Assembly: GCF_003148475.1 (NCBI RefSeq)
Contig: NZ_QGGG01000004.1
Location: 124,001-188,000, forward strand
DNA from: Pseudaminobacter salicylatoxidans
Lineage (GTDB): Bacteria; Pseudomonadota; Alphaproteobacteria; Rhizobiales; Rhizobiaceae
Length of the DNA stretch: 64,000 bases
Direction: 5' to 3'
Shown in pieces: positions 15,909 to 25,078 of the stretch (its first letter is position 1; the number at the start of each line of letters is the position of its first letter). The translations under genes were made by a program, and so were the position numbers. The notes beneath the pieces were generated by a model, which searched no databases, had not been told where the DNA came from, and saw only the letters and a program-made list of their open reading frames with translations.

Positions 15909-17012
15909 ATGCTTGTAAATACAGCCAAGCTGGATAGCGCTCTCGACCGGGCTATCGAGGCGTCTGCTGATCATTCACTATGGCCGGCCATCCTTGAGCA
16001 GGTAGCCGAAGCAACAGAGGCTTTCGGGGTCAATATCCTGTCCATGCGCGGCATCTTCCCTGGCGGGCTGGTCATGACCGACAGTCTCCAACCCGCCATC
16101 GAAGGATATTTTGACGGCGGGTGGCATACGAAAGAATGGCGCGTGCGCGGCCTGCCGCTGCTCAAGCGACAGGGCACCGTGCTCGAGCAGCACTACACGA
16201 CGCGCGATGAATTCAAGGACGAGGAATACTATCGCGCCCAGTCCAAATACGGATTGGGGCGCACCTGTGTCATCGGCATCTCCAACCCCAGTGATGCAAT
16301 TTGCTTCGCCTTACACCGCCGGATAGACGAAGACCCCTTCGACATCGACGATGAACAGATTTTCCGTGCCGTGCGCGATCGCCTGATGGTGTCGGCGTCG
16401 ATCATGCGCAATGCCGCCTCGCACAGAATCGAAGGCATGCGGGAAGCATTCGAGGTTGCAAAGATCGGGGCGGTGTTTTTCGACCGCTTCGGGAAGGTCA
16501 CAACCTTGAACGACGCAGCATCTGCGTTCCTTGGTCGTGAACTGCAGGTTTCGGGTGGGGAGCTTCGATCAAGGGTTCACGCCGAAACCGTTCAGATAAA
16601 GAAGCGCATGGCCGCCGTGCTGACCAGCATTTGGCTAAACCCCGAGCTCGCCAAGCCCATTTTGGTACAGCGGATCGATGCGCGGCCAATTCTGCTGCGC
16701 ATCCAACGCTTGGGAGGCAACCTCCCGGATGTATTCTCCCATTCCGCAGGGGTTTGCCTGATCGAAGACCTCGATCAACCCAAAGTTTCGGACGCGGCAA
16801 ATCTTGCTCACGTCCTGGGCCTGACGAAGGCTGAAGCCGCGCTGGCCGCCACCCTGGCGAACGGCGTGTCCTTGCGCGGGGCTGCGGAGAAGCGGGCAAT
16901 CGGCTACGAGACGGCGCGAACGCAACTTCGTTCCATTTTCAGCAAGACCAGCACCCGCAACCAGCAAGACCTGGTGGCTTTGATTGCCCGCCTCAGAACG
17001 ATGACGTCCTGA
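15909..17012 (+). CDS. LuxR-type transcriptional regulator
   Basis: 367 residues. The C-terminal 60 residues carry a LuxR/FixJ helix-turn-helix (LGLTKAEAALAATLANGVSL, then AIGYETARTQLRSIFSKTST, QQDLVALIARL). The long N-terminal part resembles the PAS/GAF-like sensing region of rhizobial LuxR proteins, with no autoinducer or receiver signature. It is the first chromosomal gene after the element. Target genes are not evident; divergent or downstream genes are not obviously linked. Confidence 0.8.
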   Translation: MLVNTAKLDSALDRAIEASADHSLWPAILEQVAEATEAFGVNILSMRGIFPGGLVMTDSLQPAIEGYFDGGWHTKEWRVRGLPLLKRQGTVLEQHYTTRDEFKDEEYYRAQSKYGLGRTCVIGISNPSDAICFALHRRIDEDPFDIDDEQIFRAVRDRLMVSASIMRNAASHRIEGMREAFEVAKIGAVFFDRFGKVTTLNDAASAFLGRELQVSGGELRSRVHAETVQIKKRMAAVLTSIWLNPELAKPILVQRIDARPILLRIQRLGGNLPDVFSHSAGVCLIEDLDQPKVSDAANLAHVLGLTKAEAALAATLANGVSLRGAAEKRAIGYETARTQLRSIFSKTSTRNQQDLVALIARLRTMTS

Positions 17013-17204
17013 CGGCTGGGAGGGCTTGAAACGACAAAACGCGATTCGCGTCCAGCGCGGGTGCGGCCAGTGACTTGGCATCTGCAGTGAGTTTGATCAT
17101 CTGGCCGTTTGTGCCGCCAACCCGCTGATGTTGCCGCTCGTGAAGCCGTATTGATAAGTTCGGCGGCAACTCAAGCGGACCCATTTCCGGAGCCGAAGAC
17201 GCAT

Positions 17205-17795
17205 ATGGATATAGAATTCTTCGAGCGGGACGCCGTTGCGGTCGCGCCCGACCTGATCGGCGTCGAAATCCGCGTCCATGGCGTCGGCGGCATTGTCGTC
17301 GAGACGGAGGCCTATCGCGGCGACGACCCTGCCTCGCACAGCTTTCGCGGGCCGACCGAGCGCAACGCCGCCATGTTCGGGCCGGCGGGCCACGCCTATG
17401 TCTACCGCTCCTACGGCATCCATTGGTGCCTGAATTTCGTTTGTCTGCCAGGCAGCGCGGTGCTGATCCGCGCACTGGAGCCCACCACCGGCATCGACAC
17501 GATGCAGGCGCGGCGCGGGCTGTCGAACTTGCAGCAACTCTGCTCCGGTCCCGGAAAACTCTGCCAGGCGCTGGCCATCGACCGCTCGCATGACGGGCTG
17601 CCGCTCGACGGACCCGAGATCACGCTGTCGCCGCGCAACGGCAAGGTGGGCATCGTGGCCGGGCGCCGCATCGGCATCAGCCGCGCCATCGAGCATCCAT
17701 GGCGCTTCGGGCTCGCCGGCTCACGCTTCGTCAGCCGGCGCTTTGCCCATGAAGAGGCTCAGACGATAGCTTCGGCCTCGATTTCCACCTCGTAG
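17205..17795 (+). CDS. mpg: DNA-3-methyladenine glycosylase (AAG/Mpg family)
   Basis: 196 residues from the ATG at 17205 ([20 protein letters not shown]). It shows the AAG family blocks [18 protein letters not shown] (with the catalytic-base Glu), [28 protein letters not shown] and [12 protein letters not shown]. The enzyme removes alkylated adenines to start base excision repair. Its 3' end overlaps the opposite-strand gene by 37 bases, so the two converge. Confidence 0.92.
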   Translation: MDIEFFERDAVAVAPDLIGVEIRVHGVGGIVVETEAYRGDDPASHSFRGPTERNAAMFGPAGHAYVYRSYGIHWCLNFVCLPGSAVLIRALEPTTGIDTMQARRGLSNLQQLCSGPGKLCQALAIDRSHDGLPLDGPEITLSPRNGKVGIVAGRRIGISRAIEHPWRFGLAGSRFVSRRFAHEEAQTIASASISTS

Positions 17796-19219
17796 TCGCC
17801 GATCAGATCACCCGCCTCGATCAGCGTATTGGCGGGCAGCACCTCGCCGAACACGCGGCCATGCGCGCGCGACACCGGCTCCCACTTGGCGGCGTCGCGG
17901 ATGTAGATGCGGGTGCGCGTCACGTCCTCGATGCGGCCGCCGAGTGCCGTGATGGCGGCGGCGATCTTGTCGAGGATGTAGGTGGTCTGCGCGCCGGCAT
18001 CGCCCGGCGCCACGCAGCGGTCGGTGCCATGGGTGGCGGTGGTGCCGGAAACGCGGATCGCGTCCTTCACCCGCACCGCGCGACTGAAGCCGGCGATCGG
18101 CTCCCAGATGCTGCCGGAGGAGACGCGCAGCCGGTCGGGCCGGCCTGCTACCTGCTCGGCCTTGTAGACCGAGGGGATGGCGTCGAGATGGTGGCTGAGA
18201 TCGCCTGAGGCAGTCAGATAGGGCGGCCGGCGGTATTCATCGCCGCAATCGCCCGGGATCGGTTTTGTCCCTGCAAAAGCTTCTTCCAGCCGGGCCTTGT
18301 CCTCGGCGTCGAGCGCGAAGGAAAAGACGTTGAGGTTGTCGGCGCGGTGCTCGTTCTCGCTGATGCGTGCGCCGATGATGGTCGCCGCCACCGCCTCGTG
18401 CTCCAGCACCCAGCGCGACGCGACGTTGGAAATCGAGACACCATGCTTGCGGCCGATCTCGGCGGCGGCGGACAAAATGCCCTGGAACGGGGCCCAGCCG
18501 CCGGCGGTGTCGATGAAGCGCTTGTATTTCGAGCGGCTCCAGTCGGGAATCTCGGTCGGCTCGGGCTTGCCCAGCCATTTGTCGGACAGGAAACCGCCGC
18601 ACAGCGTGCCATAGGCGAACAGTTTTGTTCCCGTGCGCGCGCACAGCTCCGAAAGCGCGCCGGCGGCGCGGCGGTCGACCAGCGAGAACGACACCTGATT
18701 GGTGGCCAGCGGCACGCCGTCGGCCAGCGCCACGGCCATATGCGCGGCGTCGAAATTGGTGACGCCGATGGCGCCGATCAGCCCCTCCTCCTTCAGCCGC
18801 GCCATTTCGTGCAGCGCGTCGAGCCAGGCCGGATGCTCAAAAGTCCACCAGTGGAACTGGAGCAGGTCCACCTTGTCGACGCCGAGCCGGTCGAGCCGCT
18901 CCTGCACGCCCTTGCGCACGATCTCTGCCGTCATCGGCCCCGGCTCCGGGCACCATTTGGTGAAGGCGAGCGGGCGCGTTTCGCCGCCGCCGTAGCGGGC
19001 CAGCAGCCGCCCGGTGATGATCTCGGCGCTGCCGTAATGGTCGGCCATGTCGAAGGTGTCGAAGCCGGCTTTCGCATAGGCTTCGAGCGCATCGGCCGCC
19101 TTTTCGGGGTCGAGCGTGGCGCCGTCTTTTTCGAGATCCGCCACCTGCCACAGCCCGCAGACCAGGCGGCTGATGTTCAGCCCGCCCCCGAGTTCGATGT
19201 GGTCAGGAATTTTCTGCAT
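17759..19219 (-). CDS. Aldo/keto reductase fused to a RidA domain
   Basis: About 486 residues in two parts. Residues 5-320 are an aldo/keto reductase: [18 protein letters not shown] with the catalytic Tyr, [15 protein letters not shown] and [16 protein letters not shown]. Residues about 365-486 are a RidA/YjgF domain ([11 protein letters not shown]..., [41 protein letters not shown]), normally an imine/enamine deaminase. The fusion suggests a substrate whose oxidation or reduction makes an imine. It closes the importer operon. ATG at 19219 chosen; a GTG at 19228 is possible. The reductase half is related to the gene at 23942. Confidence 0.85.
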   Translation of the reverse strand: MQKIPDHIELGGGLNISRLVCGLWQVADLEKDGATLDPEKAADALEAYAKAGFDTFDMADHYGSAEIITGRLLARYGGGETRPLAFTKWCPEPGPMTAEIVRKGVQERLDRLGVDKVDLLQFHWWTFEHPAWLDALHEMARLKEEGLIGAIGVTNFDAAHMAVALADGVPLATNQVSFSLVDRRAAGALSELCARTGTKLFAYGTLCGGFLSDKWLGKPEPTEIPDWSRSKYKRFIDTAGGWAPFQGILSAAAEIGRKHGVSISNVASRWVLEHEAVAATIIGARISENEHRADNLNVFSFALDAEDKARLEEAFAGTKPIPGDCGDEYRRPPYLTASGDLSHHLDAIPSVYKAEQVAGRPDRLRVSSGSIWEPIAGFSRAVRVKDAIRVSGTTATHGTDRCVAPGDAGAQTTYILDKIAAAITALGGRIEDVTRTRIYIRDAAKWEPVSRAHGRVFGEVLPANTLIEAGDLIGDYEVEIEAEAIV

Positions 19220-19231
19220 GGGAGGCACCGT

Positions 19232-20230
19232 TCATTGCTTGGGAGTTTCCGGCTTCGTACCGGGACGCAGGGCGCGGGGGAGCTTGCCGAGATGGCGCGA
19301 CACCACCTTTTCCTCGCCCAGAATGCCGCGCGGGCGCAGCAGCAGGATGGCGCAAAGCCCGACGCCGATCATGACGATCTGGAGCGCGGCCGCGCGCGCC
19401 TGCTGGCCCGGCGGGAAGAGGGATGCAATCACGCTGGCGGAGGCTGCCCAAAGCCCCCACACCAGCACCGCGCCGAGGATGGCGCCGCGATTGTTGCCCG
19501 AGCCGCCGACGATCAGCATCGCCCAGACCTGGAAGGTCAGCATTGGCAGATAGTTTTCCGGCGCGATGAAGCCGATGAAATGCGCCTGCACCGCGCCCGC
19601 CAGCCCCATGATGCCGCCGCCGATGGCGAAGGCTTGCAGGCGGAATTTCACCGCGCTCTTGCCGAGCGCCAGCGCCGCCGTCTCGTCCTCGCGGATGGCG
19701 CGCAGCACACGCCCCCAGGGACTGCGCACCAACCGTTCCAGCGCAAGATAGAGCAACACCACCACGACGATAAGCACGCCGAGATTGAACAGCGAAAACA
19801 GCAGCGGATCGCCCGCGCAACCGCCGAAGGGGCGCGGGATGAAGCCGATGCCGAAGGGACCGCCGGTGATCCGCTCCAGATTGAGCGCGCTAAGCTGTAC
19901 CGCCACCGCCACGCCGAAAGTGGCGATGGCGAGATAGTCGGCCCTGAGCCTGATCGTCAGCGCGCCGATGAGGAAGGCGATCAGCGCGGCCGCGACCGCC
20001 CCGCCCAGCCAGCCGACGAGGATCGGCATGTCGAAGCCGCCGAAGCGGTTGGCGGTATCGGGCGTGGTCAGAAGCGCCGAGACATAGGCGCCGATAGCAA
20101 CGAAACCGGCGATGCCGACGTTGAACAGGCCGGTCTGCCCCCACTGCACATTGAGGCCCAGGCACATGATGGCATAGGTCAGCGCCATGGTGAGGAAGAA
20201 ACAGCCGTAGCCGATCAGTTCGACGCTCAT
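19232..20230 (-). CDS. Branched-chain amino acid-type ABC permease (LivM-like)
   Basis: About 332 residues starting MSVELIGYGCFFLTMALTYA with some nine membrane helices. The LivM/BPD_transp_2 blocks are visible: MCLGLNVQWGQTGLFNVGIA near 25-45 and the cytoplasmic loop RAIREDETAALALGKSAVKF near 200, which contacts the ATPases. GGAGG before the ATG at 20230 sets the start; it overlaps the LivH-like stop by four bases. Confidence 0.9.
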   Translation of the reverse strand: MSVELIGYGCFFLTMALTYAIMCLGLNVQWGQTGLFNVGIAGFVAIGAYVSALLTTPDTANRFGGFDMPILVGWLGGAVAAALIAFLIGALTIRLRADYLAIATFGVAVAVQLSALNLERITGGPFGIGFIPRPFGGCAGDPLLFSLFNLGVLIVVVVLLYLALERLVRSPWGRVLRAIREDETAALALGKSAVKFRLQAFAIGGGIMGLAGAVQAHFIGFIAPENYLPMLTFQVWAMLIVGGSGNNRGAILGAVLVWGLWAASASVIASLFPPGQQARAAALQIVMIGVGLCAILLLRPRGILGEEKVVSRHLGKLPRALRPGTKPETPKQ

Positions 20231-21138
20231 TCGGGCCTCCCGAACAGACCCTGCGGCCGCACCAGAAGCACCAGCACAAGAATGACGAAGGCAATCGCCG
20301 CGCGCCATTCGGCGCCGACGATCTGCACCGCGAAGGCTTCCGCCAGCCCTACGATCAGCCCGGCCAGCATCGCGCCCGGCACGCTGCCGATACCGCCGAG
20401 GATCGCGGCGGCAAACAGCGGCAAAAGCAGGTCGAGGCCCATATGCGGGCGGATCTGGACCAGCAAGCCGGCCATGATGCCGGCCATGCAGGCGAGCCCC
20501 GCGCCAAGCAGCCAGACGATCCGTACCACCTTGCGCACGTCGATGCCAACGACGCCGGAAAGCTGCTGGTTTTCGCTGACGGCGCGCATGGAGCGGCCAA
20601 TGGCCGTGCGCGTAAGCAGGAGATGCACCGCAACCACCAGCACGGCGGCCACCCCGAGTGACAGCATCTGGTCGGGCGTGGCGCGCAAGCCGCCGCCCAG
20701 CGGCAGCGCGATCTGCAGCGCCTTGGTGTAGTAGGCCGGTTTCGAGGTGAAGATGAATTCGAGCAGGCTGCGCAGCGTCAATGCCGCGCCGAAGCTTGCC
20801 ATCACCATGATGATGACGGTGCTGCGCTGCGCCCGCAGCCGGCCGAAAAGCAGCGCATCGACCAGGAGCGCCAGCCCGCCGGTAAGCGCGACCGCCACCA
20901 CCGCCGCGATAGGCAGCGACCAGCCGAAGGAGAACGGGCCGATGGGCGCAAGCAGGCCGCCGGACAGGTAGCCCAGCGCGCTGCTGACGGCGAGCGCGAT
21001 ATAGGCGCCCCAGGCGATGAATTCGCCATGCGCGAAATTGGCGAAACGCAGGATCGAATAGGTCAGTGTCACGCCGATGGCGCCGAGCCCGATCATCGAG
21101 CCGGTGATCAGCCCGTCCATGAGTGCCTGCGGGTTCAT
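20227..21138 (-). CDS. Branched-chain amino acid-type ABC permease (LivH-like)
   Basis: 303 residues, eight to nine membrane helices. Family motifs include GLGAIGVTLTYSILRFANFA (16-35), HGEFIAWGAYIAL and the conserved loop SMRAVSENQQLSGVVGIDVR near 190. It pairs with the LivM-like protein to form the membrane channel. The operon runs livG-, livF-, livH-, livM-like, then the fused reductase, each overlapping or nearly touching the next. Confidence 0.92.
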   Translation of the reverse strand: MNPQALMDGLITGSMIGLGAIGVTLTYSILRFANFAHGEFIAWGAYIALAVSSALGYLSGGLLAPIGPFSFGWSLPIAAVVAVALTGGLALLVDALLFGRLRAQRSTVIIMVMASFGAALTLRSLLEFIFTSKPAYYTKALQIALPLGGGLRATPDQMLSLGVAAVLVVAVHLLLTRTAIGRSMRAVSENQQLSGVVGIDVRKVVRIVWLLGAGLACMAGIMAGLLVQIRPHMGLDLLLPLFAAAILGGIGSVPGAMLAGLIVGLAEAFAVQIVGAEWRAAIAFVILVLVLLVRPQGLFGRPE

Positions 21139-21875
21139 GGCGTCACCGTCTTCGGTTCGCGGCGCGCGCCGAGATAGAGCTCGGCGACGATGGGGTCGTC
21201 GGCCAGCGTCGCGGCCGGGCCTTCATGGCGCAACCGGCCTTCGACCAGGATCACGGCGCGGTCGGCAATGGCAAGTGCTGCCTTCACATTCTGCTCCACC
21301 AGCACGATGGTGACGCCGTTGGCGTTGATTTCTTTCAGCCGGGCGAACACGTCCGCCACGATTTTGGGCGACAGACCGGCCGACGGCTCGTCGAGGATCA
21401 GCACCGATGGCTCGACGATCAGCGCGCGCGCCACCGCAAGCATCTGCCGCTGGCCGCCGGAAAGCTGGCCGGCGCGCAGCGAAGGCCGCGCGGCAAGGTC
21501 GGGGAACATGGCGTAAAGCTCGGCAATGCGCCGGGCGCGCTTTTCCCTGGGCAGGATGTTGGCGGCAAGCAGCAGATTGTCATTGATCGACATGGTGCCA
21601 AAAATGTTCTCGGTCTGCGGCACAAAGGCCAGGCCGTGCCTGATCTTCTGATGCGCCGGGACAGCGGTGATGTCGAGGCTGCCGAGCGCGGTCGCGCCCG
21701 AATGGATCGGCACCAACCCGGCGATCGCCTTGACGAAGGTGGACTTGCCGGCCCCGTTCGGACCCAGCACCACCACCAGTTCGCCCTGCTTCACGTCGAG
21801 ATCGACGCCGCGCACGATGGGCAGATCGCGCTCGTAACCGGCGACCAGCGCACGCGTGGAAAGTGCCGCCGTCAT
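21135..21875 (-). CDS. ABC importer ATPase (LivF-like)
   Basis: About 246 residues from MTAALSTRALVAGYERDLPI. Walker A LGPNGAGKSTFVKAI, Q-loop FVPQTENIF, signature LSGGQRQMLAVARAL, Walker B VLILDEPSAGLSP, and switch LVEQNV. The short LivF form ends soon after the NBD. Start ATG at 21875 overlaps the LivG-like stop by four bases. Confidence 0.92.
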   Translation of the reverse strand: MTAALSTRALVAGYERDLPIVRGVDLDVKQGELVVVLGPNGAGKSTFVKAIAGLVPIHSGATALGSLDITAVPAHQKIRHGLAFVPQTENIFGTMSINDNLLLAANILPREKRARRIAELYAMFPDLAARPSLRAGQLSGGQRQMLAVARALIVEPSVLILDEPSAGLSPKIVADVFARLKEINANGVTIVLVEQNVKAALAIADRAVILVEGRLRHEGPAATLADDPIVAELYLGARREPKTVTP

Positions 21876-22684
21876 GCCGCGACCCCGCCGAGATAGGCTT
21901 CGATGACTGCCGGGTCGCGCGCCACCACATCCGGCGCGCCTTCCGTCAGATATTTGCCCGTGGCCATGACGACGACGCGCCCGCACAGCCGCGCCACCAT
22001 CTCCATATTGTGCTCGATGAGCAGAATCGACTTGCCCTGCGCGTTGAGTTCCAGCACGCGGTCGATGATGAGTTCCAGAAGGCTCGGATTGACGCCGGCC
22101 GCCGGCTCGTCGAGCAGGATAGCCTCCGGGTCGGCCATCAGAATGCGCGCCAGTTCGAGCAGCTTGCGCTGGCCGCCCGAAAGCACCCGCGCGGGCTCAT
22201 GCTCCAGCGCCGAGAGCGTGACGAAATCGAGCAGCGCGCGCGCTTTCTCCACCGCCGCCTTTTCCTGCGCGGCGACACGGCCGGGCCGCAAAAAATTCTT
22301 CCAGATGTGCTCGCCGGCCTGATCCTGCCCGCCGGTCAGCACGTTTTCCAGCACGGTCATCTCGGCGAAGGGGCGCGGTATCTGGAAGGTGCGGCCGACA
22401 CCGCGCGCAATACGCCGCTCCGGCCCTTCCTGCGCCACTTCCCGGCCGACGATGCGGATCGAGCCTGAATTCGGCTTCAGGCTGCCGGCCAGAAGATTGA
22501 ACAGCGTGGTCTTGCCCGCCCCGTTCGGCCCGATCAGCCCCGCCATCTCGCCACGGCGCAGCGTGATCGACATGCCGTCGACGGCACGCACGCCGCCAAA
22601 CTTCCGCACCAAATCGCGCGCCTCAATAAGCGGCGGCTGCGCTTCGATGTCCTTCGGGCCGTTATGTGCGGGAGTGTTCGGCAT
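21872..22684 (-). CDS. ABC importer ATPase (LivG-like)
   Basis: About 270 residues from MPNTPAHNGPKDIEAQPPLI. Walker A IGPNGAGKTTLFNLLAG, GVGRTFQIPRPFAEMTVLEN (LivG-type Q-loop region), signature LSGGQRKLLELARIL, Walker B ILLDEPAAGVNP, switch LIEHNMEMV. First gene of the minus-strand operon. An in-frame TTG at 22726 would add 14 residues that overlap the palindrome at 22717, so ATG at 22684 is preferred (CAGGA upstream). Confidence 0.9.
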   Translation of the reverse strand: MPNTPAHNGPKDIEAQPPLIEARDLVRKFGGVRAVDGMSITLRRGEMAGLIGPNGAGKTTLFNLLAGSLKPNSGSIRIVGREVAQEGPERRIARGVGRTFQIPRPFAEMTVLENVLTGGQDQAGEHIWKNFLRPGRVAAQEKAAVEKARALLDFVTLSALEHEPARVLSGGQRKLLELARILMADPEAILLDEPAAGVNPSLLELIIDRVLELNAQGKSILLIEHNMEMVARLCGRVVVMATGKYLTEGAPDVVARDPAVIEAYLGGVAA

Positions 22685-22716
22685 CCGGTTCCTGATACCA
22701 AATTCTGATCGGTGAT

Positions 22717-22728
22717 GTTTGATCAAAC
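22717..22728. promoter_or_regulatory. Candidate operator of the GntR regulator
   Basis: GTTTGATCAAAC is a perfect 12-bp palindrome in the divergent gap between the importer operon and the GntR gene, 33 bp before the LivG-like start. Position and symmetry suit a GntR-family dimer. No second copy was found near. Confidence 0.4.
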
Positions 22729-22868
22729 TTTACACCGGTCCCGATTGCAACTAAAAATTTGTCATCCGCACAGCTTGCGGCATCCGAATTTCGAATGGCG
22801 GTCCTCATGCCCGATCGGAAACATCAGCAATCAGTGCGAAACGGCACACGCCGCCGGGAGCGGCGTAT

Positions 22869-23594
22869 ATGAACAATCGTCGCAGCACATTGTCGCCGGT
22901 CGGCCGCGAAACGCTGCAGGACCGCGTCTATGCCGAGCTGCGCCGGTCGCTGATCTACGGCATGTTCGACGCCGGCGAGATGCTGCGCATCCAGGATCTG
23001 GCGGGAACGCTTCAGACCAGCACCATGCCGGTGCGCGAAGCGCTGGGCCGGCTGGTATCGGAAAAGGCGCTGGAGGCGCTGCCCAACCGCTCGGTGCGCG
23101 TGCCTCTCATCGACCGCGAGCGGCTGGAAGACCTCGCCCGCGCCCGCTGCCTGATCGAAGGCCAGATCACGGCGCTGGCCGTGCCGAACCTCACGGACGA
23201 CGATTTTGTCCGGCTGAAGGAACTGACGGTCGCCTGCGAGGAAGCCTTCCGCAGCCATGACGACGAGATCGACAAGGCGCAGGCCACGTCCGAACTGAAC
23301 CACGCCTTCCATTTCTATATCTACCGCGCCGCCGGCTCGGAAGTGCTGATTCCGATCGTGGAAAGCCTGTGGCTGCAATCCGGGCCCTATGTGCGGGCGG
23401 CCGCCCATATCCACGACGAGTTCCGCGACATTTCCGCGACCCATCATCACTGGGCGCTGATCGGGGCGCTGGAACGCCGTGACACCGCCGGCTCCGTCAA
23501 GGCGCTGACCGACGACATCACCCGCTCCTTCAATCTCATTCGCGGCCGCCTCGACTCTGGGGAAGCCGCAGAAAGGGCCACGAACAATGGCTGA
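22869..23594 (+). CDS. GntR-family regulator (FadR/FCD subfamily)
   Basis: 241 residues. The N-terminal winged helix is clear (LQDRVYAELRRSLIYGMFDA, LAGTLQTSTMPVREALGRLV), followed by an all-helical FCD ligand domain (LARARCLIEGQITALAVPNL, LNHAFHFYIYRAAG, HHHWALIGALERRD) with the metal-binding His residues. It is divergent from the importer operon and overlaps the next gene by eight bases, so it probably controls both directions in response to the imported compound. Confidence 0.9.
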   Translation: MNNRRSTLSPVGRETLQDRVYAELRRSLIYGMFDAGEMLRIQDLAGTLQTSTMPVREALGRLVSEKALEALPNRSVRVPLIDRERLEDLARARCLIEGQITALAVPNLTDDDFVRLKELTVACEEAFRSHDDEIDKAQATSELNHAFHFYIYRAAGSEVLIPIVESLWLQSGPYVRAAAHIHDEFRDISATHHHWALIGALERRDTAGSVKALTDDITRSFNLIRGRLDSGEAAERATNNG

Positions 23595-23937
23595 CGCCAG
23601 GGACGATTCCTTCGAGCTTTACGACCTGCGGGTCGAAGTGGTCGCGCCCGAAGGCGGCGCCATCTATTGCGGCGCCAAGGTGGGCGACTATTTCGAACTG
23701 CGCGGCGAGATGCTGCATATGCCGCCGGACCAGGGTTTTTCGATCTATTCGCTGGCCTCGCTCCTGCCGCTTCTGCCGGCCAAGCAGCGGCCGACCCACA
23801 AGAACGACTGGATGACCACCGACGCGGAAGTGGCCTGCCCGGACCCCAACTGCACCTCTCGCTTCCGCATCACCCGCACCGGCCTGCGCCGCTTCAGCCA
23901 TGCCGCGACGACCGCCGTGCCGCTTGAGGACGATTGA
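23587..23937 (+). CDS. TIGR04076-family protein
   Basis: 116 residues. The pattern YDLRVEVVAPEGGAIYCGAK, GDYFELRGEMLHMP, FSIYSLASLLPLLPAKQRPT, and a closing Cys pair in EVACPDPNCTSRFRI fit the small TIGR04076 family, whose function is unknown. It is often found beside aldo/keto reductases, as here, where the reductase ATG follows five bases after its stop. A cofactor or substrate-handling partner for the reductase is possible. Confidence 0.75.
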   Translation: MADARDDSFELYDLRVEVVAPEGGAIYCGAKVGDYFELRGEMLHMPPDQGFSIYSLASLLPLLPAKQRPTHKNDWMTTDAEVACPDPNCTSRFRITRTGLRRFSHAATTAVPLEDD

Positions 23938-23941
23938 GAGC

Positions 23942-24991
23942 ATGCAAAGAACTAAACTGACACCGGACCACGAAATCTCCCGCGTCATCCGTGGCGGCTG
24001 GCAGATGGCCAGCGGCCACGGCGCGCAGGTAAGCGACGACCCGGTGTCCGACATGGTGGCCTTCGCCGATGCCGGCATCACCACCTTCGACTGTGCCGAC
24101 ATCTACACCGGCGTGGAGGAGCTGATCGGCCGCTTCCGCCTGCACTATCGCGACGTTCGCGGGCAGGAAGCGCTGGACAAGATCAAGGTGCACACCAAAT
24201 TCGTGCCCGACCTCGACGTGCTGCCGCGCATCACCAAATCCTATGTCGAAGGCGTCATCGACCAGTCGCTGAAGCGGCTGAACCTCGAACGGCTCGACCT
24301 CGTCCAGTTCCACTGGTGGGACTATGACGCGCCGCGCTGGCTGGAAACGGCGCAGTGGCTGGGCGAACTGCGCCAGGCCGGCAAGATCCGCAACATCGGC
24401 GGCACCAATTTCGACACCGACCATATGGTCGATATCGTCACGGCGGGCGTGCCGCTGGTGTCGATGCAGGTGCAGTATTCGCTGCTCGACAACCGCCCCG
24501 CCAAGCGCATGGCGGCGGCGGCGGCCAATCACGGCGTTTCCTTCCTCTGCTACGGCACGGTGGCCGGCGGCTTCCTCAGCGACCAGTGGCTGGGCGCGAG
24601 CGAGCCGGACGGCGCCCTCGAAAACCGCTCGCTGGTCAAATACAAGCTGATCATAGACGATTTCGGCGGCTGGGAGCTGTTCCAGACACTGCTGAAGACC
24701 CTGCGCGGCATCGCCGACCGGCACGGCACCGACATCGCCACGGTGGCGAGTGCTGTCATGCTCGAGCGGCCGGGCGTCGCCGGCGTCATCGTCGGCGCGC
24801 GCAACCGCTCGCACCTGCCTTCGAACCTTGCGATCTCGGACCTCGAACTCACAAGCGAGGACCACGAGATGATCAATGGCGTGCTGGCTGATGCAAACGG
24901 GATCGAAGGCGATGTCTACACGCTGGAGCGCGACCGACACGGCCGCCACGGCGCGATCATGAAATACAATCTCAACAAGGGGGCGGCATGA
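23942..24991 (+). CDS. Aldo/keto reductase
   Basis: 349 residues from MQRTKLTPDHEISRVIRGGW. It has the reductase pattern FDCADIYTGVEELIG (catalytic Tyr), RLDLVQFHWWDYDAPRWL, GGTNFDTDHM, FLCYGTVAGGFLSDQWLGAS and VIVGARNRSHL. The FHWW and GGFLSD.WLG stretches match the reductase half of the fused protein at 17759, so the two are paralogues bracketing one importer. Substrate unknown. Confidence 0.85.
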   Translation: MQRTKLTPDHEISRVIRGGWQMASGHGAQVSDDPVSDMVAFADAGITTFDCADIYTGVEELIGRFRLHYRDVRGQEALDKIKVHTKFVPDLDVLPRITKSYVEGVIDQSLKRLNLERLDLVQFHWWDYDAPRWLETAQWLGELRQAGKIRNIGGTNFDTDHMVDIVTAGVPLVSMQVQYSLLDNRPAKRMAAAAANHGVSFLCYGTVAGGFLSDQWLGASEPDGALENRSLVKYKLIIDDFGGWELFQTLLKTLRGIADRHGTDIATVASAVMLERPGVAGVIVGARNRSHLPSNLAISDLELTSEDHEMINGVLADANGIEGDVYTLERDRHGRHGAIMKYNLNKGAA

Positions 24992-25077
24992 GCGCCGCAC
25001 CCTCGACAGACAGCCTGAAATCGAAACAGGAACGGCATCCGGGCAGAAAGCCGGTGGCCACAACCAAGGGGAACTGA
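24988..25077 (+). CDS. Possible 29-codon ORF before the binding protein
   Basis: ATG at 24988 overlaps the reductase stop (ATGA) and the frame runs 29 codons (MSAAPSTDSLKSKQERHPGR ...) to a TGA one base before the start of the binding-protein gene. It fills the whole gap and may couple translation across it. No ribosome site and no recognised family; could be chance. Confidence 0.25.
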   Translation: MSAAPSTDSLKSKQERHPGRKPVATTKGN

Positions 25078-25078
25078 A

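Noticed and set aside
17109-17204. 32-residue extension of the glycosylase
   Set aside because: The extension has no family match; the ATG at 17205 begins the conserved part.
18347-20731. Very long open frame (about 794 codons) on the plus strand
   Set aside because: It lies antisense to the reductase and permease genes, which have family motifs; the composition is a GC-rich shadow with His/Gln/Arg-rich translation.
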